Below, piece by piece: positions 37,507-47,741 of a DNA stretch of 64,000 nt (its first letter is position 1; every line of letters starts with the position of its first letter). The translations under genes and the position numbers were made by a program. The notes below the pieces were generated by a model that saw nothing but the letters and a program-made list of their open reading frames with translations, made no database searches and was not told the DNA's origin. The stretch spans positions 31,164 to 95,163 of the forward strand of contig JAFGLF010000078.1 of the NCBI GenBank assembly GCA_016928195.1, given 5' to 3'. This DNA comes from Elusimicrobiota bacterium (GTDB lineage: Bacteria > Elusimicrobiota > UBA8919).

Positions 37507-37722
37507 ACCTCTCAAACTATTGGATTATATCACAGAATATAACAATAATGCAAGTAAAAACTTTGAAAAAATAGTTAGGTTGGCTGTTGGAAATTATATC
37601 GGATATCGGGATAAGAGAAAAGGTGAGTGTGCCCTGTGTTTTTAACTTTGCGGAGGCTTTTTCAACGGTTTTCAGTGCCTGCTTTAAATCCATATTAATT
37701 AAAGAATTTTTTGTTTTTGGTC

Positions 37723-38844
37723 TTAATCTAACTTTTTGAAAATAATTGGTAGGGTTGATTTTTCAATCACTTTGATATGATATGGCTGTGTGAATGCCTG
37801 GGTACTAATAGAATCTTTTCCGGGTATTTCTTCTCTATATTTGACAACTATTTTATCCTTAAGTTTCTCCACATCGACTATCCTTACTGAATATCCTCCT
37901 GTCGGTTTTTGCCCCATAAAAGCAGCAATAATCATTTCCTTACTAAAATCAATATCGGCTAAATCCGAAGAAGGAACATTTGTTCTTTCGTGTTTCTGCC
38001 GGAAAGCCATCCATGAGTTCTTATCCTTAAATACTTTTGTTCCGGACCCCGTATAACCGCTATGGTATCCATACCATTCTCTTGGTCCGGATACTGATTC
38101 TTCTAACTCTATAATCTGCCTTTTTGTTTCCATTTTTAATTTTGCGATTTCTTCTGCAAGTATCTTATTTTCATCAAAACCAACTAAAAGTTCTTTTCCA
38201 TCGGATATAATCACTCTTTTCTTTCCTTTTACAATCTCAAGTTTATCCAATGTTCTTCTATCCACATCTTCTTTCAAAGGCAGAACGGATTTTGAAATAT
38301 TTCCCTTAGAATATTCATCGGAAATCTTATCAACTCTTTTTACAATCTTCTTTGAGTCATACTGGCGAGGTAATGATTTTGACTTCCTGCTAATAATCTT
38401 CCTTCTTATTTCTCCTTCATTTATCCCTGATTCCTGTCTTATTTCCTTTTCGGATGCAACCATTCCTTCCTGCTTCCGAAGAGGAACAATATCAGATTCA
38501 GGAACGGGTTGCTGTTTTCTTATTTCTTTAACCAAAAAGAAAGCAATCAAAAGCGTAAGAGCGGTAGCCACACCGCGCATCAAATAGTTCCAGCCGGATA
38601 CCGGCTTTAATACCGTTGTTTTATCTAACCTTTTATTAAGCCGTTCATAGAAACCGTCGGGTAATTGTTTCCCTGAGATATCCGAAACAGCTTTAATTGC
38701 AAGTTTTGTTTCTTTCAGGATTTTCGCACAATTACTGCATTCCGAAATATGAACCTCAAAACCTGCCAACCCACTGCCGGATAATTGTCCGTCAATATAT
38801 AATGATATGTTTCTTCTGGTTTCCTTACATTCCATTTTTATCAT
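37723..38844 (-). CDS. Anti-sigma factor with zf-HC2 domain and PrcB-like C-terminal domain
   Basis: CKETRRNISLYIDGQLSGSGLAGFEVHISECSNCA; PTGGYSVRIVDVEKLKDKIVVKYRE. Confidence 0.75.
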   Translation of the reverse strand: MIKMECKETRRNISLYIDGQLSGSGLAGFEVHISECSNCAKILKETKLAIKAVSDISGKQLPDGFYERLNKRLDKTTVLKPVSGWNYLMRGVATALTLLIAFFLVKEIRKQQPVPESDIVPLRKQEGMVASEKEIRQESGINEGEIRRKIISRKSKSLPRQYDSKKIVKRVDKISDEYSKGNISKSVLPLKEDVDRRTLDKLEIVKGKKRVIISDGKELLVGFDENKILAEEIAKLKMETKRQIIELEESVSGPREWYGYHSGYTGSGTKVFKDKNSWMAFRQKHERTNVPSSDLADIDFSKEMIIAAFMGQKPTGGYSVRIVDVEKLKDKIVVKYREEIPGKDSISTQAFTQPYHIKVIEKSTLPIIFKKLD

Positions 38845-39436
38845 CCTTAAAATACTTCAAAAGTTTCTCTCTCAATGATTCCCTTGCGCGGGCAAGACGG
38901 GACTTAACCGTCCCTAAAGGACATTCAAGAAGCGACGATATTTCTTCGTAATTTCGTCCTTCCATATCACGAAAAACTATTATTATTTTTGACTGTTCAT
39001 CAAGTTCGTTTAATGCTTTTTGTACATTTTCACTTTTGCGAGCCTGTTCGACCTCCGACTCGGGATTGCATGAATAATCCGGCAATTCCATATTAATCTC
39101 GCCATCCTCGGTTTCAGCAGGTTTATCAAGCGAAAAAAAACTTAAAAAAGAACGTTTTTTATCATGCCTGACTTTGTTCTTCCAGAGATTCAATGTAATT
39201 CTATAAACCCAGCTTGAAAAGGAAGATTCTTTCCTGAATTTTGATATGTTTTTAAAGGCATTAACAAGTGCATCCTGCGCCAAATCTTCGGCGCCAGCAG
39301 GATTACCCGTTAAATGAAATGATAGATTATATATCCGTTCGGCACATTGTCTAACAAGTGATTCAAAAGCATCGCGGTTTCCATCTTGAGCTAATTCAAC
39401 AAGTTTGCTTTCGTTGTTACTATTCGAAGTCGCCAT
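38825..39436 (-). CDS. ECF sigma factor (RpoE-like)
   Basis: YNLSFHLTGNPAGAEDLAQDALVNAF, SSWVYRITLNLWKNKVR, LLECPLGTVKSRLARARESLREKL. Confidence 0.93.
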   Translation of the reverse strand: MATSNSNNESKLVELAQDGNRDAFESLVRQCAERIYNLSFHLTGNPAGAEDLAQDALVNAFKNISKFRKESSFSSWVYRITLNLWKNKVRHDKKRSFLSFFSLDKPAETEDGEINMELPDYSCNPESEVEQARKSENVQKALNELDEQSKIIIVFRDMEGRNYEEISSLLECPLGTVKSRLARARESLREKLLKYFKDDKNGM

Positions 39437-39488
39437 CTCCTCACCTTTTTAGACAACATTATATAAAAAAAGTTCCAGTATCCCTTAT

Positions 39489-41927
39489 TTATCCCATTAC
39501 TACTTTAACATTATGTGTCTTGCCGTCACCTGCCGGTACAACTATATTACCTTCTATTTTATTTCCGTCAACGGTGACCTCTTTTACACCTTTTTCCACT
39601 CCTGAAGGGTTCTCTATTGTAATCTCATATATATCCCCCCTGAAGGGCCGTCTTATACCTGCAGTCTTCCAGTCAGAAGGCAAACACGGATCTATCTTTA
39701 ATCCTTTTATATCCGGCCTTACCCCAAGGACCCATTGTGTGGCTGCCATATACGACCACCCTGCAGTACCCGTAATCCATGTAAACGCACCCTCGCCATA
39801 GAGATAAGGATGCTCCGGACCAACTATATATTCCGCATACACATAAGGTTCGGTTTTATACAGGTCATAATCCTTCTGTAAATTCGGCATTATCTTCCTC
39901 ATTGCAGCATAACCCTTATTCCCGCGTCCGCATTTGAGTTCTGCCACAACCATAAAAGTCGCTGCATGACAAAAAACCGCAGCATTTTCTTTTGTTCCGG
40001 GGGCAAACATGCTTATCCTTCCTAACCGGGAATCATACTTAGTATAACCCGGATAAAAAAGGGCATACCCGTGTTCACCGCCGAAATATTTATCTACTGA
40101 TTTAAATATTTTTTTTCTTCTTTCTTCACTTGGTATTTCCGCAAGTATAGCCCACGATTGTGTATTAAGATATATCTTCCCTTCGTCATTATCTTTACTT
40201 CCGTATACAAATCCGTTGTCCGCGACACCCCTGGTATACCAGCCGCCATCCCAGCAGGTTTTCTCGATTCTTTCAGTCATTGTTTTTATTCTTTTTTCCA
40301 ATATTTTAATATCTTCTTTTTTGTTCACTAATTTTGCGAGACGAACCAACGCCTTTAGCGATCTCACCAATCCCATGGCCAGCCAGACACTTCCGCCTTT
40401 ATGCCGGATTCCGGCAGCATCTATTCCATCATTCCAGTCAGCATGACCTATACGAGGAAGTCCGCCGTTCCCAATATCATTAAAAGTAAATTCCAGATTC
40501 CTCCAGAGATGGTCATACAGCGAACCCTTACCCTCAAATACAGCAGGTCCTTTAAACTCCTTGTCTATAAACCATGCCTGTTTCCAGCAATCCACCATAT
40601 ACTCCATTTTCTGATTTAATATATCCACATCACCTGTTTCTTCTATATATGCTTCTACGGTATATACAAGCCAGAGCGGGTGATCCTTATTCGGCCTGTA
40701 CATTTTCGGACCGCTGGTACTGGTCCAGCCAGGAGCGGTAGTCCCTTCCTTGCGTGTAAACCTGGCAAGAGTTAATATTCTCTCCCTTGTTAAATCTTTA
40801 TTCAAACTGCATATTGCATGAGCATCCTGACAGGAATCCCTGTAGCCCCTGCCCCCCGTACCCTCATGATAATATGAAGGTGACCTTGACCAGTAGTTGC
40901 ATATGTAAACCTGCATTTTCAAAAAGTTATTTACAAATTTATCGAATTCTGTATCGGGGGTTTTAATGGTTATATTGTCTTTAATCCGTTTCTCCCATAT
41001 CTCTTTTGTCTTTTCAAATTCCTTTTTTGCCGAATCAACATCTTTATACTTATTGAGCAGTTCAGCAGCCTTTTTCATGCTCTCAGTCTGACCTAAAACT
41101 ACTGTCCATTCCTTCTTTTCTCCGGGCTTTAATCCAAGAATATGCCTGAATGCCCCTATAGCATCTTCACCAAAACATAGCCCAGTGTTTTCAATTTTAT
41201 CATTTGTAACCGCTTCCGGTTTTTCTTCAGTATTATACCTTCCGCAAAACTTATCCTTTACCGTAAAGTATCCATCTGTCTTAAGTCCGGAACCAAAAAA
41301 TAAAACATCGGAAAAAGGTTGTATGTTCAAATCTTTCCAAAAAGCAGTTTTTTTGGCAAAGACGGCATCATAAGTTTTATCATAGTTAACATAATTATAC
41401 AGGTTCATTATATTTCTGTATCTTAATTCCTGGTGATAATCCCCTATCAGCCATTCTATGTACGGGAAAACACGGAGGTTCCTGTTTTTACTGTCTTTAT
41501 TTTCAATTTCAACTATCCAGTTCTCGCAGGTATCTTTATCGGGAACAGAATAAGTAATCCTGGTTCTTATTTTATTTTTTTCATATTCAATTATCGTATA
41601 ACCGAGACCGTGCCGGCACTGATAAAAATCAAAACTACCGCGCACCGGATGGTGTGAAGAACTCCAGTATTTACCCGTATCAGCATCAGTAATATAGACA
41701 TATCTTCCGGGACGGTCAGTATGCCAGTTGGCCGGCTGCCATCTTAAAATCCTGTTTTCCCTGCAGTCCTTATAAAAAGAATATCCTCCGGCGCACTGGG
41801 ATATGATGGCACAATAATCATGATTCGTCAGATAATTTATCCATGGACGCGGTGTGTCGGGATTTGTTATAATAAATTCCGAACCATCTTCATTAAATTT
41901 ACCGTACTTCTCAAGGTTTGCAGCCAC
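39489..41927 (-). CDS. GH94 phosphorylase (cellobiose phosphorylase-like)
   Basis: RPWINYLTNHDYCAIISQCAGGYSFYKD, RDSCQDAHAI, HADWNDGIDA, ITGTAGWSYMAATQWVLGVRPDIKGLKIDPCLP. Confidence 0.93.
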   Translation of the reverse strand: MAANLEKYGKFNEDGSEFIITNPDTPRPWINYLTNHDYCAIISQCAGGYSFYKDCRENRILRWQPANWHTDRPGRYVYITDADTGKYWSSSHHPVRGSFDFYQCRHGLGYTIIEYEKNKIRTRITYSVPDKDTCENWIVEIENKDSKNRNLRVFPYIEWLIGDYHQELRYRNIMNLYNYVNYDKTYDAVFAKKTAFWKDLNIQPFSDVLFFGSGLKTDGYFTVKDKFCGRYNTEEKPEAVTNDKIENTGLCFGEDAIGAFRHILGLKPGEKKEWTVVLGQTESMKKAAELLNKYKDVDSAKKEFEKTKEIWEKRIKDNITIKTPDTEFDKFVNNFLKMQVYICNYWSRSPSYYHEGTGGRGYRDSCQDAHAICSLNKDLTRERILTLARFTRKEGTTAPGWTSTSGPKMYRPNKDHPLWLVYTVEAYIEETGDVDILNQKMEYMVDCWKQAWFIDKEFKGPAVFEGKGSLYDHLWRNLEFTFNDIGNGGLPRIGHADWNDGIDAAGIRHKGGSVWLAMGLVRSLKALVRLAKLVNKKEDIKILEKRIKTMTERIEKTCWDGGWYTRGVADNGFVYGSKDNDEGKIYLNTQSWAILAEIPSEERRKKIFKSVDKYFGGEHGYALFYPGYTKYDSRLGRISMFAPGTKENAAVFCHAATFMVVAELKCGRGNKGYAAMRKIMPNLQKDYDLYKTEPYVYAEYIVGPEHPYLYGEGAFTWITGTAGWSYMAATQWVLGVRPDIKGLKIDPCLPSDWKTAGIRRPFRGDIYEITIENPSGVEKGVKEVTVDGNKIEGNIVVPAGDGKTHNVKVVMG

Positions 41928-41943
41928 TTTTGCCTCCAGTAGA

Positions 41944-42468
41944 TTAAAAATTCATCCAGCTCCAGACTTTACTCTCATCTTCCTGCAACCAATCGCCGGA
42001 CTTTGTAAGATAAAAATATACATTCTGCAAAGAAATTAAATGTTCATTCTCTTCTTTCATCAACTGCCGGAAAAACTTCTTTTCGGATTCATTTTTTGCG
42101 TTATTGTAAAAACCTTCATATGCTTTATATCCTTTTCTTTCCATTTCCATAGCGAGCTCATAACCCGGGATATTATCCGTATCTTTTTTTAAATCTGTAC
42201 TGCCTGCCTTTAGAAAAAATTCTTTTAATACCGATTCCACGGAAGGCAAACTCTGCGGTAAAATAGTTTCGGAGGTTTTATCGTTTTTCAGCTTATCATA
42301 TATTTCTTCGATTCTTTTAGCATGTTCTACTTCCTGTCCGGCTAATGAATAAAAAAGCTGTTTACCAAGAATATTTTTTGTTTTTCTTGCAAGGTCAAGA
42401 TACAGATTCGTGCCTTTAATTTCAAAATCCAGGGCAAACTCCAAAGAATCATTTTTTATTGTTTCCAT
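41944..42468 (-). CDS. Ferritin-like/rubrerythrin-type protein
   Basis: ALDFEIKGTNLYLDLARK...GQEVEHAKRIEEIY...ENEHLISLQ. Confidence 0.75.
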   Translation of the reverse strand: METIKNDSLEFALDFEIKGTNLYLDLARKTKNILGKQLFYSLAGQEVEHAKRIEEIYDKLKNDKTSETILPQSLPSVESVLKEFFLKAGSTDLKKDTDNIPGYELAMEMERKGYKAYEGFYNNAKNESEKKFFRQLMKEENEHLISLQNVYFYLTKSGDWLQEDESKVWSWMNF

Positions 42469-42526
42469 TTTATTTACCTCCTTTATTCAAAGGCCGTCCC
42501 GGTATACATAGGGATACGAAGCCCTA

Positions 42527-42712
42527 TTAAAAAACTCCTAATGCTCCCAGCACATGCATTATCAGAACTAAAATCGTTATTACAGCAAAAATCTTATGAT
42601 ATTTTATTTTTCCTAAAAGACCCGTTGCTGCCGTAATTATAAGACAGCTAAAACCAAGTATACCTAACCATATAAAAAGCGGTTTCCCGAATATCATACT
42701 AAATACCTCCAT
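42527..42712 (-). CDS. Small membrane protein
   Basis: 61 aa, two hydrophobic helices. Confidence 0.4.
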   Translation of the reverse strand: MEVFSMIFGKPLFIWLGILGFSCLIITAATGLLGKIKYHKIFAVITILVLIMHVLGALGVF

Positions 42713-42977
42713 TGTTTTTTCTATCTTTTTTCCTGTAAATTATTACAAAAACGACAACCAGACTAAAAAAAATAAGATTTGCAATATTGAATACTTTCCA
42801 TATTAAATCTTCTGACAGGAATGCCGCCGGCGCCATTAAAACAAAGCATGTCCATACCCCTATAACCCAGTACATACTTATATCGTCCGATGATTTCCTC
42901 TTTATTATTCGGACGATAAGCGGAATATTCCATAGAGGCAGTACAACCGCAGCAATAAGGGCAATTTTTTCTATCAT
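42699..42977 (-). CDS. Small membrane protein, PQ-loop-like
   Basis: LPLWNIPLIVRIIKRKSSDDISMYWVIGVW. Confidence 0.5.
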   Translation of the reverse strand: MIEKIALIAAVVLPLWNIPLIVRIIKRKSSDDISMYWVIGVWTCFVLMAPAAFLSEDLIWKVFNIANLIFFSLVVVFVIIYRKKDRKNNGGI

Positions 42978-43140
42978 AAATTTTGATTTATATTTTATAT
43001 TCTTTTATGTGAAAAGTCAAGGAAAGTCACTATTCCGAAGCGAAGCCCCGTGCCATATGGTGTTCTGGGAGAATCTGAAGATACCGATTAAATGGGATTG
43101 ATTATCAATGCGGGAATCTGCTGAAGTCCGAATTTCTTTA

Positions 43141-43365
43141 TTATTGTTGTCTTGTCGTAATTACAATGGTATAGGTATAACCGAATTTCCAGCCGCCGTC
43201 ATCCGGACCGTCGACATACTCCGGCTTTTCTGCCATTGTTTTTTTCCAGGTACGGGCTTCTTTTTCAGAAGAGAAATCTATCTGCCACCAATCGACAGGA
43301 TTACCGTGAAATTGTTTTCTCGCCTGCGGGTCATTCGTTAAACCTACATATTTCATCCCCACCAC
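43141..43365 (-). CDS. Small conserved-looking hypothetical protein
   Basis: MKYVGLTNDPQARKQFHGNPVDWWQIDFSSEKEARTWKKTMA. Confidence 0.4.
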   Translation of the reverse strand: MVGMKYVGLTNDPQARKQFHGNPVDWWQIDFSSEKEARTWKKTMAEKPEYVDGPDDGGWKFGYTYTIVITTRQQ

Positions 43366-43396
43366 CGCCTTTCAAAAAATTCATATTCCGGTTTTG

Positions 43397-43693
43397 TTAT
43401 TTTTCATACTTACCAAACATACTGCAAATTTTCTTTACATCATCCGGATCTTTTACAGGACCGCTTCGTTTACCTATTAAATCTCCGCATTTGGGACATG
43501 CCTTATATAAACCGTTTCTCTTATCTAAATATCTATGATAAAACTTCAATTCTGGTTTAATAGGATTGTCTACTTTTTGGATTATTTCCACATCACTAAT
43601 TATAACCGCTTCAACTTCTATCTTCTGCGGATGTCCCAAGTAATGGCCTGTAGGATTTTTTATTTTAATTTTTTGAAGTTTCATTAGTTTCAT
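43397..43693 (-). CDS. Hypothetical protein with CxxC
   Basis: 98 aa; ACPKCGDLIGKRSGPVKDPDDVKKIC. Confidence 0.45.
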   Translation of the reverse strand: MKLMKLQKIKIKNPTGHYLGHPQKIEVEAVIISDVEIIQKVDNPIKPELKFYHRYLDKRNGLYKACPKCGDLIGKRSGPVKDPDDVKKICSMFGKYEK

Positions 43694-43724
43694 TCAAACC
43701 TTTTATTGCGTCCGTCTACCGCAA

Positions 43725-44411
43725 TTATACCTTTAATTTATAACCTACCCCTTTAACTGTAAGTATTCTCTTTGCAAAATGCGAACCGAGTTTCCTTTTT
43801 AAATTGGAAACATGACTTTCCAGAGTATGTTCAACTATTTCATCTTCACTCCCCCATACCGTTTCTAAAATATCCTTATGTTTAACTATCTTGCCGCTTT
43901 CCTTTACCAGGATAGAAATAATATCAAACTCTTTTCTGGTTAAATCAATCGGTTTACCTTTTACCTTGAGTTTTCTTTCATCCAAGTTTATTTCTACACC
44001 GCATTTTTTTATGAGTTCTTTTACTTCCCCTTTATATTCAAGCCAACGAAGCGCTACTTTTACCCTGGCCATCAATACCTCGTGATCAAACGGTTTTAAT
44101 ATATAATCACAAGCTCCGGCTTCTAAACCGGCCACTATACTTCTGGAAGATGTTCCCACTCCTGTCAAAATTATTATTGGTATATGCGAAAGATGTTTTG
44201 TCTTTTTTAGTATTCTGCATACCTTGAATCCATCCATATCAGGAAGGTTAATGTCAAGAATTATCAAGTCAGGTTTTGAAACTTCGGCTTTCTTAAGGCA
44301 AGTTTCGCCATCCATTGCTGTTATAACGGAAATATTTCCTTCCTGCAAAACCAGTTTAAGCGATTCAAGAACACATGTCTCATCATCAACAACAAGTATT
44401 TTATACTGCAT
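43725..44411 (-). CDS. OmpR/PhoB-family response regulator
   Basis: LVVDDETCVLESL, LIILDINLPDMDGFKV, winged-helix C-terminus VESHVSNLKRKLG-type. Confidence 0.92.
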   Translation of the reverse strand: MQYKILVVDDETCVLESLKLVLQEGNISVITAMDGETCLKKAEVSKPDLIILDINLPDMDGFKVCRILKKTKHLSHIPIIILTGVGTSSRSIVAGLEAGACDYILKPFDHEVLMARVKVALRWLEYKGEVKELIKKCGVEINLDERKLKVKGKPIDLTRKEFDIISILVKESGKIVKHKDILETVWGSEDEIVEHTLESHVSNLKRKLGSHFAKRILTVKGVGYKLKV

Positions 44412-44712
44412 TGGTCGTCCTCTTCAATTGGCATTACCTTTTAACGCTACATATTATATATTACTAACCTCCAGTTTACCTCCAGTTTTCTTTAGGAGTT
44501 TTAATAAAATTTACCGACGATACTTTCCATACGTATTCTCGATAAATCCTGCCTTTCTTTAAAATTTAGGATATCCTTACACTTAAGCATGAGACTTGAG
44601 ATGCGGGGTAAATCAAAAAAACAAATAAAATGCATAGCAGTGAAAAGAAGTAAATGAAAGATATCGGTTAGTAATTAGTGGATAGCAGATATGTTCTTAT
44701 CTATTATTAAGT

Positions 44713-46050
44713 TCACTTCTTTGCTTTGGTTTTCATATCAACCATTATAGCAATCATTATTAGGAGACCTTTAAATATCAGCTGGATTGGATTGGGAAGT
44801 GACATTAATATCATTGCATTTACAACCATGCCTATTATAAGGACCCCTATTATTGTACCTCCTATTTTTCCGACACCACCGCTTAAACTCGTGCCTCCTA
44901 CAACAACTGCTGCGATGGCTTCAAGTTCGGCAAGAATACCCTGGGTTGCAGGTGATGCCGCCTGTGCACGGGATGTCGCAACTATACCGGCTATTGCACA
45001 TAAGAATCCCATAATAGTAAATACTAAAAACGTACACTTGGTAACATTTATTCCGCTCAGCCTTGCAGCTTCAGGGTTACCCCCGATTGCATATAAGTGA
45101 CGGCCAAAAGTTGTATTATTAAGAAGAAATGCTGCTCCTGCTGCAAGCAGAGCAAATATAAGAACCATAACAGGAATTCCCTGATGAAACGAGAAAATAC
45201 TGCATACGATAAAACATCCAATACCAACCATAACAGCCTTAAATATCGTTTCAGATTTTTCTTCAAGTTTAAAACCGTGGTCTTTGGATCTTTTAATTGA
45301 TCTTAAATGGAATATCAGCCAGCAGACAAATACAAGTATGAAAAGACCTATTGTGAAAACAGGGCAAAAATTTTCCCCGACACAAAACTTTCCGGGATTT
45401 ATCATCCCGTTTGCAAACTTATCCGGCATGAATAAATTATCCACATAAGTAGCTACACACTGGGTTCCTTCTATACCACGATCCTTTAATATAGCGGCTG
45501 CTTCGGCAGGGATACCCTTAATACTGTAATATAGTTTATACAAACTTTTATCCAGTGAATATACACCGATGTATTTAAATATTTCCCCTTTAACTCGTAT
45601 CGACTGTGAGCCTGAAACGAGATATGCTATCCCTCTGCCTATTGTAAGCATGGCAAGTGTTACAACAAACGGCAGTAGTTTGAACCTGGCAATCATTACT
45701 CCGTTCCATACCCCCAATAAAGTCCCTGCAAAGAGTGCACATATTATGGCAAAATACGGCGCAAGTGTTCCGGTATCGTAAAACCATATCTCAGTCTGGG
45801 CAAGGACTATTGCTGCAACAGCAAGTATGGATCCGACTGAAAGGTCGATACCGGCAATCAATATAACCATTGTCATTCCTATGGCAAGTATTCCGGTCTG
45901 GGTTACCTGCTGTGACAGATTGGAAAGATTTTCAGGTGAGATAAAAGTCCAGCTTCCTGTCCACATATAGGTAATGATTGTCATAGCAACAAAAACACAT
46001 ATCATCGATATTAACATACCGTTCTGTTTCAAAATTGATTTAATGTCCAT
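44713..46050 (-). CDS. xylH: Xylose/monosaccharide ABC transporter permease
   Basis: GILAIGMTMVILIAGIDLSVGSILA; AIGGNPEAARLSGINV; TSLSGGVGKIGGTIIGVL. Confidence 0.88.
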   Translation of the reverse strand: MDIKSILKQNGMLISMICVFVAMTIITYMWTGSWTFISPENLSNLSQQVTQTGILAIGMTMVILIAGIDLSVGSILAVAAIVLAQTEIWFYDTGTLAPYFAIICALFAGTLLGVWNGVMIARFKLLPFVVTLAMLTIGRGIAYLVSGSQSIRVKGEIFKYIGVYSLDKSLYKLYYSIKGIPAEAAAILKDRGIEGTQCVATYVDNLFMPDKFANGMINPGKFCVGENFCPVFTIGLFILVFVCWLIFHLRSIKRSKDHGFKLEEKSETIFKAVMVGIGCFIVCSIFSFHQGIPVMVLIFALLAAGAAFLLNNTTFGRHLYAIGGNPEAARLSGINVTKCTFLVFTIMGFLCAIAGIVATSRAQAASPATQGILAELEAIAAVVVGGTSLSGGVGKIGGTIIGVLIIGMVVNAMILMSLPNPIQLIFKGLLIMIAIMVDMKTKAKK

Positions 46051-46125
46051 ATCTCATCTCCCAATTAACTTAATGTGTTCTTATCTTCCCACTTACTCAC
46101 TTTCTTACTCCCTCACTCTCTTTGT

Positions 46126-47649
46126 TTAAACGTTTCCTGTGGCAATAGCGCCGATTTTTTCAACACTAACATCCTTTCTATCAAAAATACCCTTATTACT
46201 CCCTTCGCGCATTACCATAATCTTGTCACTCATTCCCATCAGCTCGGGCAGATCGGATGTAACCATTATAATTGCCACACCCTGTGTTTTCAATTTATTC
46301 ATAATATTATATATTTCAACTTTTGCCCCTATATCAACACCTCTGGTCGGTTCATCAAGCATAAGTATTGCAGGTTTATTTGCAAGCCATTTGGCAATTA
46401 CAACCTTTTGCTGGTTGCCTCCGCTGAGATTTCTGACAACCTGGTCCGGAGATGATGTTTTTATCATTAGTTCCTGTATAAGCTGATTTACGAGTTTACG
46501 CTCTTTTACTTTATTGATAACCATTCTATTTGAGATTTCACGCAAAGCAGCAAGCGAAATATTCTGGCTTACGGGAAGACCCAGAACAAGTCCAAGCAGT
46601 TTTCTGTCTTCTGTTACCAGACCCAGCCCTGCATTTATAGCATCCATAGGCAAACTAAAATTCTTTTTCTCGTTATTAACAAATATTTCCCCGCTATAAT
46701 CATCTTTATGAAACCCGGCAAACATAGATGTGAGAACTTCAGACCTGCCACTCCCCATCAAACCGTATATACCAAATATCTCTCCCTCATGCACGGAAAA
46801 ATTAATATCTTTTACAACGTGTTCTCCCAACAGGAATGGGTGATTTACATACAAGTTTTTTACTTCCAGAATTTTTTTCCCGGCTGAAACCTCAACACGC
46901 GGATACATTGTTTTAATATCACGGCCAACCATAGCCTTAACTATATCATCCTTGGACATTTTAGTTACCGGAGCTGGTTCTCCTATGTTTTTACCGTCAC
47001 GCAGGGCGACCACATCATCACATATTCTTCTTATTTCATCCAGTTTATGAGAAATAAAAACCAAAGTCACACCGCTATCCCTGAGCATACTCATAATATG
47101 GAACAATTTTTCAATTTCATTATCGCTTAATGCCGAGGTGGGTTCATCCAGCACAAGTATCTGTGCATTTTTAGACAGTGCCTTGGTAATTTCCACTAGC
47201 TGTGCCTGCCCGAGTTTAATATCCTTAACCAGCTTTTTCGGATCCATATCCAGACCATACTTATCAAAAAGCTTTTTTGTTTCATAATAATACTTAGGCC
47301 AGTCGATAAATCCTCTGTGCGTTATTTCATTGCCGATAAAAACATTTTCCCCGACACTAAGTTGGGGGAACAGATTAAGTTCCTGATGGATTATAGCGAC
47401 ACCGCCGACTTCAGCATCTTTAGTCCCAGAGAATTTTTTTAATTCACCGTTAATATATATATCTCCGGAATATTCATCCGGAGTGAACACACCGCTTAGA
47501 ATCTTCATAAGGGTGGATTTACCTGCCCCATTTTCCCCACAGAGCCCCAGTATAGTTCCTTTACGGACCTTTAAATTTACACCGTCAAGGGCACGGACCC
47601 CGGAAAACTCTTTAACAATATTACCCATCTCAAGAAAAAATTGACTCAT
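46126..47649 (-). CDS. xylG: Xylose/monosaccharide ABC transporter ATP-binding protein
   Basis: Two ATPase halves: GENGAGKSTLMKILSG; LSGGNQQKVVIAKWL. Confidence 0.9.
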   Translation of the reverse strand: MSQFFLEMGNIVKEFSGVRALDGVNLKVRKGTILGLCGENGAGKSTLMKILSGVFTPDEYSGDIYINGELKKFSGTKDAEVGGVAIIHQELNLFPQLSVGENVFIGNEITHRGFIDWPKYYYETKKLFDKYGLDMDPKKLVKDIKLGQAQLVEITKALSKNAQILVLDEPTSALSDNEIEKLFHIMSMLRDSGVTLVFISHKLDEIRRICDDVVALRDGKNIGEPAPVTKMSKDDIVKAMVGRDIKTMYPRVEVSAGKKILEVKNLYVNHPFLLGEHVVKDINFSVHEGEIFGIYGLMGSGRSEVLTSMFAGFHKDDYSGEIFVNNEKKNFSLPMDAINAGLGLVTEDRKLLGLVLGLPVSQNISLAALREISNRMVINKVKERKLVNQLIQELMIKTSSPDQVVRNLSGGNQQKVVIAKWLANKPAILMLDEPTRGVDIGAKVEIYNIMNKLKTQGVAIIMVTSDLPELMGMSDKIMVMREGSNKGIFDRKDVSVEKIGAIATGNV

Positions 47650-47655
47650 ATTGAA

Positions 47656-47739
47656 CCCGCAGATTACGCCCGCCTGAATGACAGAGTCGGGCAGGCAGAA
47701 AAAAGCACAGATGCCGCAGAAATATAATCTGTGTAATCG
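47656..47739. repeat. CGCAGATTACG-family element with nested GCCCG..CGGGC hairpin
   Basis: CGCAGATTACG, CACAGATGCCGCAGA, AATCTGTGTAATCG; nested hairpin 47668-47696. Confidence 0.75.
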
Positions 47740-47741
47740 TT

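Noticed and set aside
42500-42530. ATAGGGATACGAAGCCCTAT hairpin as regulatory RNA
   Set aside because: Short isolated stem after a small ORF; probably a terminator-like structure at best
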